Of a stretch of DNA of 64,000 nt, positions 1-12,300 are shown in pieces; within the stretch, counting starts at the first letter, position 1, and each line of letters starts with the position of its first letter. Both the position numbers and the translations under genes were made by a program. The stretch is from assembly GCF_037975245.1 (NCBI RefSeq), contig NC_092574.1, positions 22,099,713 through 22,163,712 on the forward strand, written 5' to 3'. Under the pieces are notes generated by a model. It was not told the DNA's origin. It did not search any database and saw nothing but the letters and a program-made list of their open reading frames with translations. The DNA is from Apostichopus japonicus. Its lineage: Eukaryota; Echinodermata; Holothuroidea; Aspidochirotida; Stichopodidae.

Positions 1-174
1 TTCCATAATTCAATGCTTGTAATATTTATGTCATAATGTTAAAATTTTAATCGTCCAATGTTAGCTTGTATCAATACAAATTGAACCTTTGAAGTTCTGT
101 TTTTCATCTTATAATAGTGCAAAGCCAAATTTCAGTTCATGCTGTTCTAAATCTTCTTTTCCTTTCTGCTTCAG

Positions 175-352
175 TGTGGAGACACTGCACTTCACATAGC
201 CATCAGATTCAGGGATAAAAAGATTTGCGAATTGTTGCTCAGAAATCCAAAGAATAGCCGGTTGCTCTACAAGCCGAACAAGGATGGGGAGACGCCCTAT
301 AACATTGATTGCAACCACCAGAAAGGTATACTGACGCAGATATTTGGTGCAA
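175..352 (+). CDS. KIDINS220: Kidins220 exon: last ankyrin repeat
   Basis: The acceptor tttctgcttcag precedes TGT at 175 (phase 0). The donor is gtgagtga, leaving one base (phase 1). The translation contains [20 protein letters not shown] and [20 protein letters not shown]. These are an ankyrin helix pair and the conserved Kidins220 junction leading into the KAP domain. The ORF upstream of 175 is intronic. Confidence 0.95.
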
Positions 353-3300
353 GTGAGTGAAATATTTCTTTCGTCTTGGGCATTGTTGCAGCTAGAGACC
401 TTTCTCCTTATAGTGTTTCATTTCCTTAATTGGTTAGGTTCTTTGAACCAAGCCTGATGTTAGTTTATTGCGGCCAAGGAAATGAGATGTAGGGGTCCTA
501 GGGGGGTTAAGGGGTCTCTCTTTGATTCTTCGAGGAGGTAGCAAATGATTTATCGATTCTTCATTTGGCTTGAGTGCGTTTCAGAAATCCAGGTTGTTGA
601 GTAATTTTGTTATCCTGTAGATTGGTTTCTGGTCAGATAGTTGTTGAAAGTCGTGAAGTTTAATCTAACAAATGACTATAGGTTTGAGATATATACTGCT
701 GTTTCTGAAAGTTCTAACTGTAAGTTGAAACAACATAACCACACACTGACCAAGTCTTCTTCATATGTGACAGAGATAGTACCCATATATAAATATATTG
801 CAAAGGTTACTGCATAGAAACACTTATGATGTGATTATGTTATTACACTTTTTCCTTTATGTCAGTGTGTTCTAACTAACTTGCCCCACCCCTCCACATA
901 TGCCCCTTCCCCTCCCCCCGCACACACAAACATTGCTACACTTGAAATAATACTGCACTTGAACCACCATGCCCTGTAACTTTTGTCTTTTGTTTCATCT
1001 TTAGGGAGTTTTAGTCCAGTTGAGGAGGCTGATGGTGAACTGAGTGACCTCTGCAGTAGCTCTTTGGCGGACATCCTTAGTGAACCCACACTTACCCCTC
1101 CAATCACTGTCGGCCTGTATGCAAAATGGGGGAGCGGCAAATCTTTTATTCTCAAAAAGTTGCAAAGTGAGTAGTGATTGCCTTTTTTTGTTGTTCTCCC
1201 TTAAATGAAAATTTTTTGATCATCTACAAATAGTTATGGTATCAGGGATGTAAGTCTTCCGGATTTTTACGGAAATCCGGTTTTTTTTTTAATTCCAATA
1301 AGTCTTCCGGATTTTTTTAAATTCCAATAAAGTTCCACAAAATTGTTCGAATATCAAAGACACAACGCGGCAAAAATGCCTGGCCCGTTGTAGCAAGCTA
1401 ACTTCAATTTTCACTCATCGATCACTCAAAATACCATTTCCAGTTTCGCATCATCGCATTGCACTGTACAACATTGTGCCATGTGAATATCGTTGCGTAC
1501 GTGCGAACTTCAAATCGCTATAGCTCATTTCTGTCGTTGAAAAACCTTGCCTAATTCATGTTGATTGGACTGCTAATTAATATCTTCGTAACTGCTGGTG
1601 CTCGACATAAGTTTTGGAATTAGCGCTTGTGAGATTTGTGAGCGGCGGAAATCTACGGGATACGCAAATGAAAGTCGATATTTGTGATCGCATTCGAATG
1701 TGAGACTGTTTTTTATTCCGTAGTTCGCTGCGACGTATTCGTAACTTTGAGCTAGCCTAACATAACGATAGTGTGTAAGTAGTAAGAACTAGGGGTAAGA
1801 TGTGTTAGCGCTAATACTTCTGAGCTAGCCTAACATAACGATAGTGTGTAAGTAGTCAGAGCTAGGAGTAGGATGTGTTAGGACGGCATTCACCTGGGGT
1901 CTCCGAATATTTTTTCCGGTTTTTTTTTGGGCTGCACTTACATCCCTGTGGTATAAATATTAATTTGCATGAGGATGAGAGTGGGGGGGAGGGTCTTTCT
2001 TATCCATGTGACTGACTACAGTGTTTACATTCACCGGACACGATTGCCGTACAAAACTGCTGTTTGAATACATGATAGCTGGTGGAAGGAGAATAAATGG
2101 GGTAGTGAGGGGAGTTGGGTGGGTGGGTGGGTGGGTGGGTGGTGGAGAAGGGATAGAGGGTATGGACAAGTGAACTTTTTTTAAATGCAAACAAGCATTA
2201 TACAACCTCTTTATGTCTGTTTTTGCTTTTTTTGTCTAGTAGACACAAATACCTCTTAGGCTATAAATTCTTCCCATTCTGGCAGATTTTATTCTTCTTT
2301 TTCTTCCATATCTTTGCAGATGAAATGTGTCAATTTACGCAGCAGGACACGAAACCACAGTTTGCTTTCTCCGTCACCGTGGTGGCATTAGTTGCAGTAT
2401 TCAGCAGTTTAATGGCCACCTTGGTTGTTTTCACGACCAGAAAGCCTTTACCAGCAGTTGTAACATTTGTAACCATATTTTTAACTTTACTAGCCATTTT
2501 AGGTGAGTATTTGTTTTTCATACATACCAGTTTTCCTTCATTTTGACCTAAAACCTCATCTTACTTTATTTACGTTTAGGAAAGTTTATTCCCAGTTGAA
2601 GAGGCTTGTATGGTGAAAAGTTTATACTTATTGTCTCAAACCTTTGTGACATGTTAATGAACAAAGAAAAGAGAGGAAAAACATGTAAAACTAATGAACT
2701 AATAAAAATGTCATTTTTTCTCGCCTGCTATTTAACAGACATTGCTCCTGAACCGATGAATGATTATAGTTTAGATGAAATTTGCAGATAAATTAATACT
2801 TTCTGTAACATCTGAGAAGACAATTACCTCTGAATAAGTTGTAATTTTATTTCTCATGCTGTAGTGGCCTGGGAGGCAGTACCCCTGGAGAGATATACTC
2901 TCATGGTTTTTGCATTGGATCAGTCTGATTTGACCACAAATGTGTCATGTTATATATGCAAGTAGTGGGATCCCTGTTCGATAATTTTCGTAATCAATCA
3001 TGCGAAATGCAAAGAAATAAAAAAATCGGTGGTGAACTTGTCTCATCATTTTAGTCAGGATTTTTATGCGTGTCTCTGTTTTTGTATAAAGTAAGTTTCA
3101 GAAGGGAAATATTGATTTGCTTTGTTTTCATCGATTCGTCTAAAAGCTGAAGATCATCTGTTGTGTTATATTGCTCTAGCCCCGAGGAGGTTTTCTTATT
3201 TTTTTTTACAACATTTCTCTCTCCTTTCACCCGCCCCAGGATTAATTTACTACGGTCACCGCAGGAAGTGGCGAGGTTCAAACACCTTGAGTGTCTGGCT

Positions 3301-6300
3301 GGCCAGACAGCTCAACTACCTCCAGCTTCTGGGGGAGCTCTGTTTCTGTAACCCACCATATCCTAAAGATAATGCCACTGTCAAAGCACTGCCAATCAGG
3401 TACAATATTACAGTACACCTATTAATGCACTCCTAATTTATCTCAGGCCTTTTCATCATCATCATGTGCAATTTTACAGTCGTGGATAATCTCAAGCGTT
3501 CATGATACATTCAGTGGTTTTTATCTTCTTTATATTGAACAATTTTTTTTCTTTCATTGTAGGTTCATATTTGGTGAACCATTGCAGCTGTCCCATCTAG
3601 GAGGTGAGGCCCCTTTGGCCCATACCCTTGCATCTATCAGCAGATCTGTGGAGAAGAAACTTGGTTTCTTGGCTGCTCGTCTCCACCAGGTGGTCAAGAC
3701 GAAACCGGAAGAAGGTAACAACCCCTTCGACCCTCACCAGTGTCTTTAAGAGACTTCAGATGTTGAGTGATATCACTCAAGTAGTGATGTTGAGAGATAT
3801 CACTCAAGTAGTGATGTTGAATGATATCACTCAAGTAGTGATGTTGAGAGATATCACTCAAGTAGTGATGTTGAGTGATATCACTCAAGTAGTAATGTTG
3901 AGTGATATCACTCAAGTAGTGATGTTGAGTGATATCACTCAAGTAGTGATGTTGAGTGATATCACTCCAGTAGTGATGTTGAATGATATCACTCAAGTAG
4001 TAATGTTGAGTGATATCACTCAAGTAGTGATATCACAGTTACCATTTTGTTGTCAGTGGTATCATCTCATGATAAGAGTACTTTAGTGGTATCATCATAA
4101 TTCCAGTGTCATCAGTCGTAAAAAAAAACATGACCAGCTCTTTACTCTGTTAATTCAAAAATGGCAAACTGTCAGTGTTTCTTTTACATCATTTCCACCC
4201 TTACATGTCTCCTATACATATGCACTCTGACCTACGTAGCATACAAACTGATAACTTTCTTGCACTGTGCACCTCCCCTCCCACCCCAGTGACCCTCTCT
4301 AGGTTCTTTTATACCCTCTTCCTTTTAGAAGTTCCACAACACATTTTTAGCCTTGGAGTTTCATCTGTCTGAATCTCCCTGTATTCACATCCTTTTGGTG
4401 GAAGTTTTTTTTCAATACTAAAATAATACAAAATGTCTGTGTGATGATACCATAAAGCATGCTTCTTAGGTTGGAGGGGGATGGTACGATGGGAAATGGA
4501 TGGGGTTAGGATGGGATAGTGTTGGGGGAGGTTAAGATGGGATATGGATAAGGGGGTAGGATGGGATATGCATGGGGTAGGATGGGATATGGGTGGGGTA
4601 TGGATGAGGGGTAGTATGGGATATGGATGGGGTTAGGATGGGATTGGGTTGGGGGTAGGATGGGATAGGGGGTAGGATGGGGTATAGATTGGGGTAGGAT
4701 GGGATAAGGATGGGGGTTAGGATGGGATAGGGTTGGGGGTAGGATGGGATAGGGATGGGGGTCGGATGAGGTATGGATGGGGGTGGGGTAAGATGGAATA
4801 TGGATGGGGATTAGGTAGGGATAGGGTTGAGGTAGGATGGGATAGGGATGGGGGAGATCAGGATGGGATATCGATGGTTGAAGGATGGGATTGGGTTTGG
4901 GATATGGATGGGGTTAGGATGGGTAATGGATGGGGGTAGGATGGCTTAGGGTTGGGGAGGTAATTGGAACTCTATTACAAAATCACCCTTGTGTTTTGCA
5001 AGATACCAGACATTTAAAATCTTGCCTCATATGTTTATTTTTGTTTCTCCATCAGATAAACCCAGACTAAAACGTGTTTGCTGCATCCCTCGATTTGTCT
5101 TCACCTGTTCAGTCCTGTGTTGTATCGTGGCGAGCCTCATCTTACTATACCTGTATCTTTTATCCAAGGACTACGCTCACCTCCGTATTCCGCTCTGTGT
5201 TTTGTCGGGCATCGTCCTGATTGCAATATTACTGAACAGTGTTAATATCACTGAGATGGTCTACCAGTTACTGTACCCCGCCCACACTCGGCTCGGCCGC
5301 GTCGCCCAGAGCGCCACCAACATGAAACAGGAGCAGTTTCTGCACCGGTTGAAATCGGAGGCCGATTCTCTAGCCGACCTGGTGGAATGCATCGACGCTT
5401 TCCAGAACAGGCAGACCAGAATGGTCATCTTTGTGGATGGGTTAGACAGCTGCGAGCAGGAGCAAATATTGAGAATGTTAGACGCCATCAAAACATTGTT
5501 CACGGCGCCCAGGAGACCGTTCATCGTGAACCTCGTGGTGGATCCGTATATAATCACAAAAGCAATAGACTCCAATCTGCACTCGGTCTTCCGAGACGCT
5601 CAGATCCGAGGCTACGATTATCTCCGCAATCTGATCCATCTTCCGTTCTACCTGGAGGTCGGTGCCAGGATCAGGGAGTCGATGACAGTGCCCACGCAGA
5701 ACCACGTCAGTCCCGAAACACCCAAGGTATGGCAGCATCCGTTAATTGATGTCAGAGCACAAATGTCCAAAAAGTCACAAATTATTTTTCTGGTCATGAG
5801 TTGAAACAACATGTCATCGTAGCCATGTAAAACTGTCCCCTTTTAAGTTTCAATGTTTTATCCGTAAAGAAAAGTGAAAATTGTTTCTTACTACAAAAAA
5901 AACATAGACCTGTATTTACAGTTGTTTTTAGACGCTAGTGCAAATCCATGCTGGATTGCATTTGATGGCTGAATCCTGGTTTTTTAAGTGTCGGTAGAGT
6001 TGTCTTCCTTTCTTGATCATCAAAACGAATATGAATATGAATCAATACACAGAGCAAAATGCATCTAATAATTGAACAAATTCTGGTAATATACCTCATG
6101 ACAAATTTGAAGGACAGTTTGGTAAAAGGCAGAAGCAAATCAGTTCAGTTTTAGTCAGCTGGTATCTTGCCCGTAGCAAAACATAGATGTATGCTTCAGC
6201 TTGCATGGGTGGTAATCAAGTATTCATAAACACAAAGAGATACGGTTACTCTGAAGTTTTTGTTTATTGCACGAGTTCATTATTAATATTGACTGTTTTG

Positions 6301-9300
6301 GCATTAAACCATCATTTATATCATCTTTATCAGAATTTCCTTTCATTTTGTTCATGATACTCATAATATCCATCCATCCATCTGCCATTAATCTCAACTC
6401 ACAAAACAATGGTAACATTCGTCCGAAAAGACATGAATGTTACAGAGGCATGTCCGCAGTTGCCGTGACGACGAAACAGGACTTCTGTGGGCTAGATGAA
6501 CATACGCATGTATGCACCAGTGTTTCATGTTCAGTTCATTTCAAGTACCCTTGAACCATTCCATTCCTATTCCAGTTCTCATTGGATCTTCTTGGGTTTT
6601 TTTCTTCTTCATTTTTCCTTTTTTATGATTGATTTTTTTTATTCATTTCATTTCCAAGGTCACACAGTCCATGAAGTATATTATTATTATTTTTATTTTT
6701 TTTGTCAAATCCTCATTCTAGCTTTAAGCTTCCATTTAGTTATGTTTGCCATCTTGTTTGCTGATATTTGATTTTAAACTGTATTTTTCCTCCCCCCCCC
6801 GTCATTAATACACCTCCAAGCCGTGATGATGAAGCTTGGAAAGCTTTGTCTCTTCAAAAAGGACTTAATCATCTCCTTCTAGAGCACTTTTAAGAGTCCC
6901 TAGCCCTAGCAGCGGTGTTTGCTCACCGATATCTAATTGTCACCAGAGGCAAAATATACTAATAAATGCGATTTTAATGAGAGACTTCAAAAGTAGGGCG
7001 ATCCTCATCCCCTACGGAAAAAAAGGAAAACTTTGCGGCTTACCACAAGAAGTACACGAACCCTTTTTTATTGAAGTCATGCTAAGGCACAGTTAAAAGA
7101 TGTAAAGTCTCTCGTTTACTTGTTAAAAGTGTCCGAAATATTTTTCCTCTCATTCATTCTCCTATCTCCATCTACCCCTGTCCAACACTGCAAATATTTT
7201 ATGTTGAAAATCAAATAATTTCCTCCCATTAAATGATGATGTCATCTGGTAACAGACAACATGCCTGCTGTGGTATCGAAAAAAAAAGGATGGTTGTTGT
7301 CGTCATGGTTACTACAGATATTACCTTTCTTTACCAGCAGGATGGCCCAGGGTCAAATCACCTACATCTACCCTGTATCCCTGAAATACCTGAAATAGAG
7401 GCTTCACCACCAAAGATTGACAAAGCTGGTTTTGAATGGAGAAGGGTAACGTGAAACCCCTCCTACGTCCCTCTCCTTGCATGAATCCCTGCTAGCAAAC
7501 AATTCTATTAAACAAACATTGCCTACCCTTCAGTTAAATGCATCATTCCTTGAGCTTGCCCCCCCCCCTTTTTCTTTTTTTTTGCTGTTTGGTTTGATCT
7601 GGTTTTGTTTTCTGGTATCATAATATTCTGCTTCCAAGGGTTGATAGGTCATTTTGTTTTATTAAGGCTGTGAAATTACAGAAATTATGAGGTGAAAGAC
7701 AGACAGCAGCAAAAATATTGATCATTTCTATAATGCATGAATAGACATGCCAGCAATATTCATGCAACAATGCAACAACCAAAAAATACAACAATAAGTT
7801 TTAAGTTGTGGATTGTCAAAAATCAAACAACTGAGAAGTAGAAAGGATATCTGAAACCATTCTTTCGTTCCTTTTAGTTCCCTTTTTTTTTTTCTTTGCT
7901 TTCCAATAGTGAATTGTGGAGGAACATTCTATCCCCCTCATTCCCCCCCCCCCCCAAGAAACCCCACAGTTTATACAAGGATAGATTTTTGGCAGGTTAG
8001 TGACCGATAAATCTCATGTTAGACCAGACACTTTGCCAATTCGAACCTTAAACGTAATCGTGCCTGGCAACTAAAACCAAAGCATGTGGATTTTGCTTTG
8101 GGAAGTTATTGATGGAGTACTCCCTGATTTACATCGCATGTTGTTCATTGCTTATCAGCAAGCTTGGCTCCGTTGATGACGTTGGTGTTGAAAGTGTAAT
8201 CAATCACTGCATGAGCTTGTAGCTTTACTTTGCCTGTCATCATTGGTTGCCTTTGTAGGTTAGCATCATATTTTTAAAGCACCTTACTATTGGCTTAAAA
8301 TCATTCTTTTTAATTTACCGTTGTCGACACTTTTGCTTTACATTTGTACACCACTTCATTTTTAAGACATTTGTTTTTATTTGTTTTCAAATGACAGATT
8401 CCACCCCCCCTCCCTCACTCCCCAATGGGAGGTCGAATATATGTAACAATATTTTGCAGCTTCCTGAAATCCTTTGTTTTAAATTCAAATGTGGTCAATG
8501 CAGATAGCAATGTCCGGAAAACCAACACAATTATATTTCTGAGCGACGAATTCATCCATCAACTTGTGGCTAGATGAGACAAACGTCTGATTTTTCCAAT
8601 GTTTAAGTACAATATGGTTGTGGTCTTGAACAAAAGTTTGCTGATACATGCCAAACCCCCGACATACCCTCAAATCCCCTTTAATGTGTATGTCTGGAAC
8701 ATGACTGGAGGGTGAATGCATCAGTTGTCGATCTAAAGCAGTCATTGACACAGATACATAACCATGGTAACAGCATTAAAAGCCGAAGCCTATCCGATGC
8801 TCCAAGCTCCGGTCGTTGTTCCTGTTTCTATTTATAACTTTATCCGCTTACTTCCGAGACACTTCCTCACTGCCTAAAAGAAATAGGCTTTTATCCTTCA
8901 CAAGTAAAGATTTGCTTTGAAATTATCAGAGGTTAGTCTTATCCATCCATCATTCTTCAAGGTCTTCGTAATTTGTGTTTCTAGGTACTGCATAAATTTG
9001 GGACAGAAGCCTGCTGCATTTTGCACATCTAGTTTACTAAACCCCCAGGGAGGTGGAGATTTGGGGGGGTGAAGAAGAGACAAAGCTAAGCATAAAAAAT
9101 ACTTTATAGAGAGAAATAGAAAAGTTTAGTACTGTTCTATTTAGACCCCTTAGCATTTCTCTCAATTTTTGATAATAAATTAGTTATAACAGACAGACAA
9201 CCCTACAAGGAATAGCAGCTATTGAAGAATTATATAATCCTTTGTTTTGCTCCTCTGATTAAAAGTATCAAAAAAGTTTCATAAAAATCATCACAAATAA

Positions 9301-12300
9301 AATCAAAAGTTTTTGTGTAAAATAATTCTTGTACATGTTTTAAACAAATATGATGTATATTTGATAAGTGATGAAGAATTTTACGGAAAGTATAAACTGT
9401 CAGTTCTGTTTGAACAGATTCAACACAGCAAAATAGAACCGTGACCTGTTTTGACCCCTTTAGCTTACAGGTAGTCATGTGGTCAGCATCTCCATATAAG
9501 TTAACATGCTTCTCTGATGCTATGGAAAAACCAATCATTTGGCCATTATTCCATTGGAACCAACTGCTAGCTTACAATCGGCAAGGTGGCCATAAAGCAG
9601 CATTTTGAATTTAATTTTTATAAAATATTTGCTCTCATATAACTTCATTTTCTCACTTTATGTAGATCTTTAGATTGACTATAAAGTTTTGTTACAAAAA
9701 ATAGCAAAGCAAAGTAAAAAACAAGTCTTCAATTTCAAAGTTACAACGCTTTTCAATTTATTTAATATTACAATGAAATATGACCGGATTATGACCTGAC
9801 TTATTAATTACTTACTATAAATGTACTTTCATTGGTGTTGAAATCAAGGAGGGAGGTGGTACAACAATCTTCTTTAGTCAGTGCAATCTGAGCTCTTCAT
9901 TTTCCTTTCTGCTTTTATATTTTACCGATTCGTTTACTACCTGGTCCTTACATTCAATCCCTTTTACCCTGCTTGGTGATCCCCCTTTTCCCTTAAGGTG
10001 GCCAAGGGATCCTTTGCAATTATCACTTTTTGCCAATATCTTGTCTAATTGTTTTGACCCTACATTACAAAGATTACTTTTGGTATAACCAGCCAATCAA
10101 AACAAGTGTCCAGATGCAATCTATGAGGTGTATAAAGACTTCCAATGTAAACAGTTTATTATGCATTTTCTTAAGAGAAGGCAAGTAGCCATATTATATT
10201 ACAAAATCAGTTTATGCCTTAAATAGTTACATTGAAGACCAAAGTCTGCTTTTCTAAAACTTTGTAATTATTTTCCCTCTTTTTCTATCCATGCTAGTGG
10301 GAAAATAAGGTTTCTCTTGTTTATAGAAAAAAATGCAATATGCGATTATGATTTTCGCAAAGAGGGACATTATGTAAAGTCAAACAGTAGTAATATGTTC
10401 ATTAAGTCTATATATATATCACAAACAGTAGGTTTGGTCTGATTGGTGATTTAAAATATATATATAATATCCAGAATTATGTTCAATCGCTAACAAAGTA
10501 CCATGGAGATGTTTAAATGTTTTTTTTGAAACCAATTTGCAAAGTAACAATTATGTTACCTTTTTGTAAATTTGTACCCTCATAATGACTGAAGACTATG
10601 TGTATGCGGCCATACATGATCTGATGTTTTTGAAACATTACGAGAATACATGATCTATGTATTTGTAACATTTCGAGAATACTGATGTATTTGTAATATT
10701 ACAAGAATATGTGATCTGATTTTTTTGTAATGTTACGAGAATACATGATCTAAGTATTTGTAATATTACGAGAATACATGATCTGATGTATTTGTAACAT
10801 TATGTGAATACTGATGTATTTGTAATATTACGAGAATAAGTGATCAAACACTAGCAAATTGTTTGTTGTTGTTAAAGATGCTTTTTGTTGTTAATATTAG
10901 TTTCTGTGATTTTATTGCTGGATGTTTTTACTTCATAGAATGAGACTACCATGGTTACCACCATTTACGGGGAGAGTTCCAAGAAGGACAACAACGACCA
11001 GTCCTCGTTGAATCGTCAACGTAGCATCACCAAAGATGTCTCCCAGTTACTTGCATCGGACGAACAGTTCAGCGACCTCAGCCCAAGAAACATGAGGAGA
11101 CTACTGAACATTGTATCTATCACAGGTGTGTTAATTGACTGATCATGGTATAACTGGAATAGCCCCCTCTATAAACCTGATGGTATAAATGGAATGAAAT
11201 AGCCCCCTCCATATCCCAACCACTCTCATTCCAGCCTCAGGTTGGGTAACATTCTGTCTGTTACCGCGGTGCTGTTGGAATGCTGCTATAAATAGAAAGA
11301 AATAGCTTAACCGTGTCCATATAAAGCTACCTGAAGATGTTGAGTTAAGAATGTTGAGTTAAGAAACCCTTCTAACATGTAGCTGTGTGGAACAATGATT
11401 CCTCTGTGAAACACTGTAAATAGCTTAATCATGTCCAAATAAAGCTACCTACAGACGAGTGTCGAGTTAGTATAAAACCATTGTAACATGTAGTTGTGTG
11501 AAACAATGATTCCTCTGTAAAACACTGTGTAAATAGCTTAACCGTGTCCACATAAAGCTACCTACAGACGTGTGTCAAGTTAGTAAACCATTGTAACATG
11601 TAGTTGTGTGAAAAACTGTAAATCCAGCAAGTTTCTTTAAATTATTTAGAACTCAGTATTCATTTATTACCAGATATATCAAAGATCAATAGTAAAGAAG
11701 CTTGTTCACTTAACAGGTAAAGTTTCCTCTAAGTATTAAAAACAGAGTTTACTGAGCTTCTGTTTAAACCCACAATACAGTAAAACTGGGATATCTGGAC
11801 CCAAATCAACCCTTCTGCTTTATATAATTGCATAGTACCTTGTTTATTTCTTCTCTTCAGTCCAGTGCATGTAAAATCCCATTAATAAATACAGCTTGTT
11901 TTGTTGTCTGAACTACATGGCACCTTCTGGACATTTTTTGTTATCACATACTGTATTTCTCCTGTTGGAAGTGTTATATTTACTGACAATTACTACGGTA
12001 AACTGGACAAAAATGTACAAAAATTTTTATTATCCAGCTTTTTGTCATATACAGATATTGTCCAATATGGTCAGATAACTCATGTTTTATTAACTGCATT
12101 ATTGTTTAAGGTAGAAGAAAGGAAAAGACACAAGCTTGTATTATTAATATTCATTGTGTCTGTGGTAAGAGTACCAACATGAAGGATTCTAATCAACCTT
12201 CATATGTAGCACACCTAGTTATAATGTCTAATACAGAATGTGACATTTCCTGTATATGATCTTCAAGGCTACTAGTTTGCAAAGGTTCACAGGGGTTCTC

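Larger units (their letters stand above)
5727..10938 (+). other. Long Kidins220 intron region (5.2 kb)
   Basis: Apart from the candidate exon at 7341-7445 and the repeat at about 10,613-10,855, this stretch is AT-rich, with homopolymer C and T runs (for example near 6790, 7560, 7945, 8402). No other coding signal was found on either strand. Confidence 0.7.

Noticed and set aside
3604-4086. Long ORFs on both strands with repeated DITQVVML / SDITQHHYL peptides
   Set aside because: They are translations of the palindromic 27-bp intronic array beyond a verified donor at 3714. The repeat is self-complementary, so both strands stay open.
4733-4939. Gly/Trp-rich ORF
   Set aside because: It is entirely a product of the G-rich intronic array.
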